DNA of 64,000 nucleotides, taken from contig NZ_CP103371.1 in NCBI RefSeq assembly GCF_024802625.1, forward strand, positions 310,001-374,000, in the 5' to 3' direction. The translations under genes were made by a program, and so were the position numbers. Position 1 is the stretch's first letter, and every line of letters begins with the position of its first letter. Under the pieces are notes generated by a model, which saw only the letters and a list, made by a program, of their open reading frames with translations, was not told the origin of the DNA and did not search any database. This stretch comes from Massilia sp. H6 (GTDB taxonomy: Bacteria > Pseudomonadota > Gammaproteobacteria > Burkholderiales > Burkholderiaceae_D). Shown in pieces: positions 27,145 to 34,810 of this stretch.

Positions 27145-28346
27145 AACAGTGTTCCAGCAATCAGCATGCCAAGAGTAGCGCCGGCGAATTTGACGATCAC
27201 GCTGCGTTTGTGCAGCTGGATCCAGGGAGTGCCGAGCAAGACCAGCAAGGCAGTATAGAAAACGACTAGTTTCAGCAGGTAGCCGCCGCTGAATAACGTG
27301 GTCTTGGCCGCAAACAGCGCTAACCAGGGAAGCAGCAGGAAAGAAGCCAGCACGAGCACCAGCAGATGGTCGGCAAGTGCCAACATGCGCTCGCCATATC
27401 CGATACTGCGCGCATAGGCGGTCAACCTGGAGCGGCCATCGAGCAAGGGACGATAGCAACCTGCCAGGATGCCGCTAAAACACCCGAGGGCTGCATGCAC
27501 GAACAGGGCCGCATCGTGGTGCTTGCCGACCTTGACGATCATCCACCAGCTGAACGCCAGCGGTAATATCGCCCACAATACCCGGGACACGGAATCATGC
27601 CATTGGGTAGTTAAAAAGCGCCGGAAATTGTTCAGCAAAAACACCAGTGGTGGGCACCAGGTAAATTTCTCCATCCAGGCCAGGCAAGCATGAGCGGCGG
27701 GCGGCGTGTCATGGCGGGCGCTGACCATGCTCGCCCCCAGTGCCGCCGCCAGGACGCATAGCACCAGCTCAGCGCGCAGCACGCTGCTGGACGCGGCGGG
27801 AGACAGCAGCACGCATATCGCCAACAGCTGGACCAGGCGTACATGTCGGACACTGCCATACACCACGTCACGGGCTAGCGACAGGCTCAGCATCGCAAGC
27901 AGAACCAGGTAAAACCAGAAGCGGCCATCGGCGCCGGCGGCAGGCCCGGCATCGAAGGCGGTCCATGCAGCAAATCCGACCGGCACCGCAAAGATGAACA
28001 TACCGACCATCAGGATGGCTAGGTCGACCAGCCGCAGTTCCAGTTCTGACAGCGGCATTGTGTGCACGAATTGCGCCAACTGGCCACCCCGGATGAAGTG
28101 GCGATGAATGCGGGCCCAGACGACGCTCAGGCCGAGCCAGGCGAGCAGCGGCACCAGGTTACGCCAGGTGTCGAACGGGTGGTCGAAGAATGCCAGTAGC
28201 GGATAGGCGACGAGCGAGGGCGCCTGGAACAGTGCCGGAGCGAACAGCAGGGCAAGCAGGAAGCCCACGTCGATATAGCGTTCGTACAAGCCCCTGGTCT
28301 GGTTCTTGAAAAATCCCAGGCGCATTCGCAACAGGTGAATCAGCAC
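27141..28346 (-). CDS. ABC transporter permease (bacteriocin operon)
   Basis: The 401-residue integral membrane protein has about ten to twelve hydrophobic segments and no ATPase or substrate-binding domain. It resembles ABC-2-type or EcsB-like permeases by topology, but I see no family-specific motif. The start is a GTG inside the end of the small membrane gene (7-base overlap), and the stop overlaps the ATPase start. Together with the ATPase it forms a dedicated exporter separate from the C39 exporter. A later ATG at 28328 is a possible alternative start. Confidence 0.7.
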   Translation of the reverse strand: MLIHLLRMRLGFFKNQTRGLYERYIDVGFLLALLFAPALFQAPSLVAYPLLAFFDHPFDTWRNLVPLLAWLGLSVVWARIHRHFIRGGQLAQFVHTMPLSELELRLVDLAILMVGMFIFAVPVGFAAWTAFDAGPAAGADGRFWFYLVLLAMLSLSLARDVVYGSVRHVRLVQLLAICVLLSPAASSSVLRAELVLCVLAAALGASMVSARHDTPPAAHACLAWMEKFTWCPPLVFLLNNFRRFLTTQWHDSVSRVLWAILPLAFSWWMIVKVGKHHDAALFVHAALGCFSGILAGCYRPLLDGRSRLTAYARSIGYGERMLALADHLLVLVLASFLLLPWLALFAAKTTLFSGGYLLKLVVFYTALLVLLGTPWIQLHKRSVIVKFAGATLGMLIAGTLL

Positions 28347-28567
28347 GCTCGATGCCTGGTCCGTTTCCAGATTTCAAGCGCTTTTGCTATGGCTTCGATC
28401 GCGGCAGTCACAGCCGGAACCAACCACAACCAGGAATCCGACAGATGCCACAAGCAGGCGGCAAGCACGGCGGCGGCGGGGAAAGAAACTGCGAACGTTC
28501 TGTTCGACGCAGCAAAGTAGGCGGCAAATCGCGAACGGATCGTCATAGAGCGGTTGTTAAGCATCAT
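28340..28567 (-). CDS. small membrane protein (75 aa, bacteriocin operon)
   Basis: The 75-residue product has a basic N-terminus (NNRSMTIRSRF) and hydrophobic stretches of ~40 residues (VSFPAAAVLAACLWHLSDSW and LWLVPAVTAAIEAIAKALEIW) that could form one or two membrane helices. It sits in tight spacing between the C39 exporter (8 bases) and the permease (overlap). I recognise no family. A small membrane protein here is a candidate immunity peptide or an accessory subunit of the second exporter. Confidence 0.55.
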   Translation of the reverse strand: MMLNNRSMTIRSRFAAYFAASNRTFAVSFPAAAVLAACLWHLSDSWLWLVPAVTAAIEAIAKALEIWKRTRHRAC

Positions 28568-28575
28568 CAGCGTGT

Positions 28576-30720
28576 CTAGGCCGCCTGCTTTTCTTCAGGA
28601 GCCGGCTTCATCACATCCTGGGCGACTTGCCCGTTCTGCAGAACAACAACCCGCTCCGCCATCTGGATGGTTTCCGGACGATGGGCGACGATAATCCGGG
28701 TTAGCGGAATCTGCTGGATCGCCTGGTTGACGGCCTGCTCGTTCCACACATCCAGGTGGCTGGTCGCTTCATCCAGCACCAGGATTTTCGGGTTTTTATA
28801 CAGCGCCCGTGCCAGCAGGATACGCTGCTTCTGGCCGCCCGACAGGCCGGTGCCGATATCGCCGATCAGCGTGTTGAAGGCCATCGGCATGGCGGCGATC
28901 TCGGGCGCGATGGCGGCGAGCTGGGCGCAGCCGTAGACGCGTTGCATGTCGACCATCGGATCGAAGAAGCTGATGTTGTCCGAGATCGATCCGGCAAACA
29001 GGGTGTCGTCCTGCATCACGGTACCGAGCATGTGCCGGTAGTTCACCAGGCCAAGCGAGCCCAGGGCCACGCCACCGATGCGGATCTCGCCGCCGGTCGG
29101 CGTGAGCAGGCCCAGCATGAGCTTCATCAGGGTGGTCTTGCCGCAGCCCGATGGTCCGGTGATCGCTACGCATTGCCCGGCCGGAATGGTGAGGTTGAGT
29201 TCGCGAATGACCTCGGGCTCGCTGTCCGAATAGCGGAAGCTCAGGTTCTTCATCTCGATGGTCGGCATGATATTGCCCGCGTCAACCTCGGCCACATCGT
29301 CATCGCGTTCGGCTTCGGCCAGCACGATGTCGGCCACGCGCTCGCCATGCAGGCGCATCATGCGCAGCTCGAACAGCTTGTCGATCAGGCTGGCCATGCG
29401 CTGGCTGAACTGGTCCTTGTAGCTGATGAAGGCAAACACCATGCCGATCGAGAATTCGTTGTTGAGCACAGCAAGGGCCGCCAGCCAGATCACGATCACG
29501 CGCTCGCCGCTGAACAGCAGGGTGTTGGCGGTCTGGTACGACACGGCCAGCTTGGAAATGCGCAGCTGGGCGTTGAATTCGTCGGTCAGGGTATTCATCC
29601 AGCCCGAACGGCGTTCTTCGCTGCGTCCGAACAGGCGGATGCTTTGCATGCCGCGCACCGTTTCCATGAAATGGCTCTGCTGTTTCGCCGAGTGGATGAT
29701 CTGCTCGGAGTTCGCGTCGCGCAGCGGGCGGAACATGATCCAGCGCAGCAGCGCGTACAGCACCACGGCGACGCAAGCCACCGCCGCCAGCGCGGTGCTG
29801 TAGAGCAACATCATGATCAGGGTGCCGATCACCAGCACGCCGTCGATGATGCCTTCCACGAACTGGGTCGTCAGGCTGGTCTGGATCTGCTGGATCGAAC
29901 CGAAGCGCGACACGATGTCGCCAGTGTGGCGCTTTTCGAAATACGGCAGCGGCAGTTTCAGCAAGTGGGCATAGGCATTGCCCAGCCATTGCAGGTTCAG
30001 GCTGGTAGCCAGCACCGTGGTGACCCAGGAGCGCACGGCGCCGATCGCGGTCTGGAGCAACACCAGCAGCAGGAAGCCGCAGCCGAGCACCGTGATCAGG
30101 TCGCGGTCCGCCGCCAGCAGCGCCTCGTCGACGATCCACTGCATGTAGAAGGGCGCGATCAGTGCGCACACTTGCAGCGCCAGGCCCAGCGCCAGCACCT
30201 GCAACAGGCCGCGGCGTAGGCCGACCACGCGTCCCATCAGGGCGAACAGGGAAATCTGCTGGCGCTCTTCCTGCGCTTCGAACTGCGCGGTCGGCGTCAG
30301 CTCGAGCGCGACGCCGGTAAAGTGCTTTGAGAAATCGTCCAGGGCCATGCGTCGTTCGCCGACCGCCGGGTCATGGATAACGACATGCTTGCCCGATACC
30401 GATTTGAGCACGACAAAATGGTTAAGGTCCCAGTGCAGGATGCACGGCAGCTTGAGTTCAGGCAGGTGCTGCAGGTCCAGCTTGAGCGGGCGGGTCTGGA
30501 GCGACAGGCCGCTGGCCATCGCCATCAGGCCTTTCAGGTTGACCCCTTTCATCGACACCGAGAAGCGGCGGCGCATGCTGGGGATATCGATCTGGTGGCC
30601 CCAATAGCTAGCGACCATGGCCATGCAAGCCAAGCCACACTCGGCGCCTTCGGTCTGCAGCAGGACCGGCAGCCGGCGGCTGTTCCAGAAGGCTAACTGG
30701 GAAAGAAGTGGAAATTGCAT
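28576..30720 (-). CDS. C39-peptidase-containing ABC exporter (bacteriocin processing and export)
   Basis: The 714-residue protein has three parts. Residues ~15-150 form a C39 cysteine-peptidase domain with Q22, C28 (TEGAECGLACMAMVASYWG), H101 (ILHWDLNHFVVL) and D117 (VVIHDPAVGERRM). A six-helix ABC membrane domain follows (~165-440). The ABC ATPase has Walker A GPSGCGKTT, signature GLSGGQKQR and Walker B ILVLDEATSHLD. Such proteins cut double-glycine leaders and export the mature peptides. Two such peptides are encoded just upstream, which makes this gene's substrate assignment strong. All catalytic residues are present. Confidence 0.93.
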   Translation of the reverse strand: MQFPLLSQLAFWNSRRLPVLLQTEGAECGLACMAMVASYWGHQIDIPSMRRRFSVSMKGVNLKGLMAMASGLSLQTRPLKLDLQHLPELKLPCILHWDLNHFVVLKSVSGKHVVIHDPAVGERRMALDDFSKHFTGVALELTPTAQFEAQEERQQISLFALMGRVVGLRRGLLQVLALGLALQVCALIAPFYMQWIVDEALLAADRDLITVLGCGFLLLVLLQTAIGAVRSWVTTVLATSLNLQWLGNAYAHLLKLPLPYFEKRHTGDIVSRFGSIQQIQTSLTTQFVEGIIDGVLVIGTLIMMLLYSTALAAVACVAVVLYALLRWIMFRPLRDANSEQIIHSAKQQSHFMETVRGMQSIRLFGRSEERRSGWMNTLTDEFNAQLRISKLAVSYQTANTLLFSGERVIVIWLAALAVLNNEFSIGMVFAFISYKDQFSQRMASLIDKLFELRMMRLHGERVADIVLAEAERDDDVAEVDAGNIMPTIEMKNLSFRYSDSEPEVIRELNLTIPAGQCVAITGPSGCGKTTLMKLMLGLLTPTGGEIRIGGVALGSLGLVNYRHMLGTVMQDDTLFAGSISDNISFFDPMVDMQRVYGCAQLAAIAPEIAAMPMAFNTLIGDIGTGLSGGQKQRILLARALYKNPKILVLDEATSHLDVWNEQAVNQAIQQIPLTRIIVAHRPETIQMAERVVVLQNGQVAQDVMKPAPEEKQAA

Positions 30721-30795
30721 AATTCAGCAGCGATCGCGGATGGGCCGGCCGCGATGACGCCGCGGCCGGCAGATGAGGGAAAGAGTGAGTCCTGC

Positions 30796-32148
30796 TTACA
30801 AGCGGCCCGATATACTAAACAGCGGTTCCAGCACCCACTCATAGAGCTTGCGGCGCTCGAGCAAGACACTGGCATCGACCAGCATGCCCGAGCGCAGCGG
30901 CATCGGCGCGCCATATGCCTGCACCGCCTGCTGGTCGAGCTCGAGCCGGATCCGGTACACCGGTTCAGATTGCGCCGCGCCCGGCATGGCTGCCGCCGAG
31001 TTAGCCAGTTCCTCGGGACGCACCGAGGTGGTCGCCACTTCGCGCACCCGCGCCGGATGCTGGCCGAATTTCTGGTACGGAAAAGCCTGGTAGCGCAGCA
31101 ACGCGGTCATGCCCGGCTTGATGAAGCCAACCGCGCGTGAAGGCACGTACATTTCCGCTTCCAGCTTATCGCCTTCTGGCAAGATCGACGCCAGCGACGT
31201 GGCCGTGCCGACGGTCTGGCCCAGATTCGCCGCGATCGCCGTGACCGTGCCGCTCTGGCGCGCCCGCACCGGGGTCTCGCGCCGCGCTTCGTTCTCGGTC
31301 AGGTCTTGCTCGAGCGTCGAAGCATTGCGTTGCAAGGCACTTTGCTCGCGTACGGCCTGCATTTCGATGTCGCGCACTTCGGCCTGGGTGCTTGCCAGGT
31401 CGCGCCGGGTGGCGGAGCTGATGCGGCCGATCTCGAGCAGGCGCTGGCGCTGGTCGAGCAGCTCGGCTTCGCGTTCCTGCAGTTGCGCGGCCGAGATGTA
31501 ATTGGTCGCCTTCAACTGCGCGAAGCGTGCCACGGTCTGTTCGGACAGGGAGATACGTTGCTTCTGCATCAGCGCCTGGCTGTCCAGGCGCTGGAGTTCG
31601 CCCTGCAAATCCTGGGCGCGTTGCTGCAGGGCGGCGCGGCGATACCCGGCCTGCTCCTTGGCCTGCTGCAGTTCGGCCTGGAAGCTGTCGCGGCGCTTGA
31701 CCAGCAGATCCGAGATCAGGGCTTCGGTGGAACGCGGATCGGCGTTGCTGCGCTCGCTGGAGACGACGAACAGGATCTCGCCTTCGCGCACGAACTGGCC
31801 CTCCTTGATGCGAATGTCCTTGATCACGCCAAGCTGGTTCGAGAACACGCGGGTCACGCCGGCGGTCGGCACCAGCATGCCCTGGATCGGGGTCTTGCGG
31901 GTGGTCTCGAAAAAGGCGAAAAAGGCAATCAGGAGCAAGGCCAGCGTGACGAACACACAGGTCAGCACCACGTGACTGATAGGACGGGTCAGAATGACGG
32001 TGCCGTACTGGCGTACCGTCACATGCTCGATGGCCTGCTGCCGAAAGAGGGTTTTCGGGGCGGTGTCGGGGGCCGGTGCGGGAGCCGGGGCAGTAGCTTG
32101 CCCGGGAGGCGTTTCCTGCTCATCTGAGATTGAAGCGGTATCGCGCAA
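30796..32148 (-). CDS. HlyD-family membrane fusion protein (bacteriocin export)
   Basis: The 450-residue protein has a Pro/Ala-rich cytosolic N-terminus (~30 residues), one membrane helix (VVLTCVFVTLALLLIAFFAFF) and a lipoyl-like/coiled-coil periplasmic part with long Gln/Glu/Arg helices (residues ~125-290). It resembles CvaA-type adaptors that connect an inner-membrane C39 ABC exporter to an outer-membrane TolC channel. No TolC gene is in the window. The start is a TTG without a clear ribosome site, so the N-terminus is uncertain. It is 75 bases from the exporter gene. Confidence 0.88.
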   Translation of the reverse strand: MRDTASISDEQETPPGQATAPAPAPAPDTAPKTLFRQQAIEHVTVRQYGTVILTRPISHVVLTCVFVTLALLLIAFFAFFETTRKTPIQGMLVPTAGVTRVFSNQLGVIKDIRIKEGQFVREGEILFVVSSERSNADPRSTEALISDLLVKRRDSFQAELQQAKEQAGYRRAALQQRAQDLQGELQRLDSQALMQKQRISLSEQTVARFAQLKATNYISAAQLQEREAELLDQRQRLLEIGRISSATRRDLASTQAEVRDIEMQAVREQSALQRNASTLEQDLTENEARRETPVRARQSGTVTAIAANLGQTVGTATSLASILPEGDKLEAEMYVPSRAVGFIKPGMTALLRYQAFPYQKFGQHPARVREVATTSVRPEELANSAAAMPGAAQSEPVYRIRLELDQQAVQAYGAPMPLRSGMLVDASVLLERRKLYEWVLEPLFSISGRL

Positions 32149-32481
32149 AATATTAGCTCTCTAGAACTGGCTTCTGAACGGATCTGTCGGAATGCTCGTG
32201 ATCAGAAGGGTCCTGCGTCAAGTATGCAGGAATCTTCGGGAAACGAACGATGCGTCCATACACAACATATGCTGAGTATTGCATCGCCTTTCGCGCAATT
32301 GCAAGGTCGAAACAAGCAATGCAAAAATTTTCTTATGATTTTATGCGGCTGGCGTAAAAACAACGTCCTCATCATACGAGCTTGATAGTTGTCTATGTGT
32401 AGTGACTCGTGGACGACCTTTTATGAGTCTTCACGCACCACACGACGCTCGAAATGCACCGATCGTAATTTGCTATTCGTC
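32149..32481. other. AT-rich leader region of the export operon
   Basis: This 333-base stretch separates the bacteriocin precursor cluster from the HlyD gene. It is clearly AT-richer than the chromosome around it and has no open frame of note. It probably contains the promoter for the export operon, but no good -35/-10 pair could be chosen by eye. Confidence 0.4.
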
Positions 32482-32520
32482 ATCATAACCCAAGCTGAAT
32501 TTAACTACTTGGGTTATGAT
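32482..32520 (-). terminator. large hairpin after the bacteriocin genes
   Basis: ATCATAACCCAAG and CTTGGGTTATGAT form a perfect 13-bp stem with a 13-base loop, 14 bases beyond the stop of the last precursor gene. No long T-run follows, so it may be a partial terminator or 3' stabiliser that makes precursor mRNA more abundant than exporter mRNA. Confidence 0.6.
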
Positions 32521-32534
32521 ATTTATTTGAAGAA

Positions 32535-32705
32535 TTAACTGAATCTACCTTTTATTGCCAGAGCGGCCAAGCCAAGGCCGGCGCCCCATTTGGCACCAGA
32601 AACGAAAGCTGTGTAAACAACTGGGGCAAAGATAATGCCTCCCGAAACGTTGTCGATATCTTCTTGATTCAGCAATTCCATGCTTGGCAATTGAGTCTCT
32701 TTCAT
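32535..32705 (-). CDS. double-glycine-leader bacteriocin-like precursor peptide B (56 aa)
   Basis: The ATG at 32705 is preceded by GGAG with six bases between, so it is preferred over the ATG four codons earlier, which lies within that ribosome site. Residues 1-23 form a leader with the pattern MELLNQEDIDNVSGG. The mature 33 residues start IIFAPVVYTAF, then SGAKWGAGLG and LAALAIKG, ending RFS. The core is cationic, Gly/Ala-rich and helix-forming with GxxxG-like spacing, as in two-peptide (class IIb) bacteriocins. It is probably processed by the C39 exporter at 28576-30720. Confidence 0.8.
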   Translation of the reverse strand: MKETQLPSMELLNQEDIDNVSGGIIFAPVVYTAFVSGAKWGAGLGLAALAIKGRFS

Positions 32706-32726
32706 TTTATTCTCCATATATAAAAT

Positions 32727-32855
32727 TTACAGTTTAGAAATGAGGAGCGCTAAGATTCCAACGATTATTCCAAATTTGGCACCTGACACAAAACATTCAA
32801 ATAAAGATTCATCTTTAAGATCTTTCGCTTCAGGATGTTGAAATTCCCACTTCAT
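32727..32855 (-). CDS. 42-aa leaderless peptide related to precursor B
   Basis: The frame starts at an ATG with GAGGG upstream (TGTGAGGGTATT) and ends TAA ten bases before the precursor B start region. The product opens MKWEFQHPEAKDLKDESLFE, a charged segment with no double glycine, and ends in a hydrophobic stretch. Residues 22-42 read FVSGAKFGIIVGILALLIS, matching precursor B's FVSGAKWGAGLGLAALAIK at about half the positions. It probably stays in the cell membrane. It could be an immunity peptide or a diverged copy. The gene is too short for most automated gene callers. Confidence 0.65.
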   Translation of the reverse strand: MKWEFQHPEAKDLKDESLFECFVSGAKFGIIVGILALLISKL

Positions 32856-32862
32856 AATACCC

Positions 32863-33036
32863 TCACATAATTTTCGATGCCAGCCCTGCCATCGAAAGTC
32901 CAAACACGGCGCCCGCGGACCAAGCGAGAATTTTCACAGCGACTGGTGCAACAAAAATAACTCCTCCGCTGACCGCGTCTATTTCGTCTATGTTGAGTTC
33001 GGACATTCCCGTCACTAGAGGATTTGCGCAATTCAT
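32863..33036 (-). CDS. double-glycine-leader bacteriocin-like precursor peptide A (57 aa)
   Basis: The ATG is preceded by AAGGAG with six bases between. Residues 1-25 form a leader ending in SELNIDEIDAVSGG, nearly the same pattern as precursor B. The 32-residue core begins VIFVAPVAVKILAW and contains SAGAVFGLSMAGLASKIM, again with AxxxG/GxxxG-type spacing and the [SA]GAx[FW]G motif of its neighbour. The gene overlaps nothing and ends seven bases before the 42-aa gene start. It is probably exported together with precursor B. Confidence 0.78.
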   Translation of the reverse strand: MNCANPLVTGMSELNIDEIDAVSGGVIFVAPVAVKILAWSAGAVFGLSMAGLASKIM

Positions 33037-33442
33037 GTTATCTCCTTAGGAATATGAGGGTGGTTTGTCAACTGTGGGGATCACAGCTAGCCACCACACT
33101 GCCATATTGCCATACTGAATGAGCTATTCGTTGCTGCAAATCAACATTTCTTGCAGTTAAGATGAGGTCCCATGAATATCGCATTGGTAGGTCCAGCTTT
33201 TAATTAAATAACAAGAATAGAAAATAAATTTTTTGGTGGTGTGGGGTTGCAAATATTTATTTGCACGCAAGATTATTTTTATTAATTATTCAAATACTTT
33301 AGAATAAGAAGGCGGTTGTATTGAAGTGTTTTTCTGATATCATTGTGTGCGGTATTGAGTATCTTTCAAAAGCTTAATGAATCAAAACATGCCTTTGCTG
33401 GATGTTTTGTATAACTCTAGTAATCGAAATTCTGGAGATTCT
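33037..33442. other. AT-rich divergent intergenic region
   Basis: This 406-base stretch lies between the bacteriocin genes and the deaminase-like gene and is markedly AT-rich compared with neighbours. It contains a perfect 18-bp palindrome (33248-33265). Only an 11-codon frame at 33172-33207 was noticed, which I do not call. It should hold promoters for both directions. Confidence 0.5.
33248..33265. promoter_or_regulatory. 18-bp palindromic operator candidate
   Basis: TGCAAATA, two bases, then TATTTGCA forms a perfect palindrome in the bacteriocin divergent region, 212 bases before the precursor A start. Symmetric A/T-rich sites of this size usually bind dimeric regulators, but a chance palindrome is possible. 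Confidence 0.45.
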
Positions 33443-34762
33443 ATGCACACTCTGCCCCGCGACGGCCTCGCCCTGTCCAGCCTCGACGAACAACTGCTCC
33501 TGCCCGGCACCAAGGGCCTGCCGATCACCAAACCCTTGCGCCAGGGCGCCATCGGCGTACAGGGCTGGAACGTGCTGCGCGGCGACACGAGCTTTCCAGT
33601 AGCGGTGCTCAAGGAGTCCGCGCTGCAGCACAACCTCGCATGGATGAAGCATTTCTGCGAGCGCCATGGCGCCACGCTGGCGCCGCACGGCAAGACCACC
33701 ATGAGCCCGCAGCTGTTCGCGGCCCAGCTGGCCAATGGCGCCTGGGGCATCACGCTGGCCAGCGCCACCCAGGTACAGGTGGCGCACCGCTTCAATGTGC
33801 GCCGGGTGCTGCTGGCCAACCAGCTGGTGGCGCGCGCCGATATCGAGGCTGTGCTGGCGCTGCTGCACGACGACCCCGATTTCGAGTGTTATGTGCTGGC
33901 CGATTCGCTCGATGGCGTGGCGCGCCTGGCGGGGGCGGTACAGGCGCGCGGCCTGGCGCGCCCACTGCCGGTGCTGGTCGAACTGGGCCTGGCGGGGAAG
34001 CGCGCCGGCTGCCGCACGCTTGATGAAGCGCTTGCCGTGGCGCGCGCGATTGCCGGCGCCGACGGCCTGGCGCTGGCGGGCATCGAGGGCTACGAAGGCC
34101 TGCTGGTGAGCGACGATGTCGACGCCGACGTGCGCGCCGTGAACGCCTTCGTGGCCGGGCTGGTGGAGCTGCTCAGCAAGGCCGATGCCGAAGGTCTGTT
34201 CGGCAGCCTTGAGATCCTGCTGTCAGCTGGCGGCTCGGCCTATTTCGACCTCGTGGCGCGCGGCTTTGCCGGTGTAGACGACTTGTCGCGTCCGGTGCGC
34301 GCCGTGCTGCGCAGCGGCTGCTACCTGACCAGCGATCACGGTTCGTACCAGCGCCTGCTGGCCCGGCTGGATGCGCGCCAGGCGCATGCCGAAGGCTTGC
34401 GCCCGGCGCTCGAAGTGTGGAGCACCGTGCAGTCGCGCCCCGAACCGGGTCTGGCGATCCTTTCCATGGGCAAGCGCGATGCGTCCTACGACATCGAGCT
34501 GCCGCTGCCGCTGTTCATGCACCGCCCCGGCAGCGATCAGCAGGAGCCCGGCGCGCTACCGCACGGCTGCGCGATCGTCAAGATGAACGACCAGCACGCC
34601 TACCTGTCGCTGCCGGAAGGAGAGATCCGCAACCAGCTCGTTGTCGGCGACCTGGTTGGTTGCGGCATCTCGCATCCGTGCACCACCTTCGACAAATGGC
34701 AGGTGCTGCTGGCGGTCGACGACGCCTACACGGTGACGCAGGCGCTGAACACCTTCTTCTGA
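33443..34762 (+). CDS. D-serine deaminase/D-threonine aldolase-like PLP enzyme
   Basis: The 439-residue product has the fold-type III PLP-binding sequence LAPHGKTTMSPQLF, where Lys binds the cofactor, and a C-terminal metal site with the HxC pattern in GCGISHPCTTFDKW. Both are features of the DSD1/amino-acid deaminase family. It likely dehydrates or cleaves a D-hydroxy amino acid, but the substrate cannot be read from sequence. I placed the start at the ATG preceded by TGGAGATTCT; an upstream extension of 22 residues lies in the AT-rich region and is not supported. Confidence 0.85.
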   Translation: MHTLPRDGLALSSLDEQLLLPGTKGLPITKPLRQGAIGVQGWNVLRGDTSFPVAVLKESALQHNLAWMKHFCERHGATLAPHGKTTMSPQLFAAQLANGAWGITLASATQVQVAHRFNVRRVLLANQLVARADIEAVLALLHDDPDFECYVLADSLDGVARLAGAVQARGLARPLPVLVELGLAGKRAGCRTLDEALAVARAIAGADGLALAGIEGYEGLLVSDDVDADVRAVNAFVAGLVELLSKADAEGLFGSLEILLSAGGSAYFDLVARGFAGVDDLSRPVRAVLRSGCYLTSDHGSYQRLLARLDARQAHAEGLRPALEVWSTVQSRPEPGLAILSMGKRDASYDIELPLPLFMHRPGSDQQEPGALPHGCAIVKMNDQHAYLSLPEGEIRNQLVVGDLVGCGISHPCTTFDKWQVLLAVDDAYTVTQALNTFF

Positions 34763-34810
34763 CGAAAGCGGTACGCTACAATCGGCACCTAGCCTGCCGA
34801 GAGAGCCGCC

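Noticed and set aside
33066..33071. Perfect TTGACA hexamer on the reverse strand before precursor A
   Set aside because: At 17 bases downstream the sequence is TAAGGA, part of the ribosome site, not a -10 box, so a promoter here is not supported.
33172..33207. 11-codon frame (starting MNIALVGP) in the bacteriocin intergenic region
   Set aside because: It is too short to judge, with a purine-rich ribosome-like site that could be chance; no homology can be claimed.
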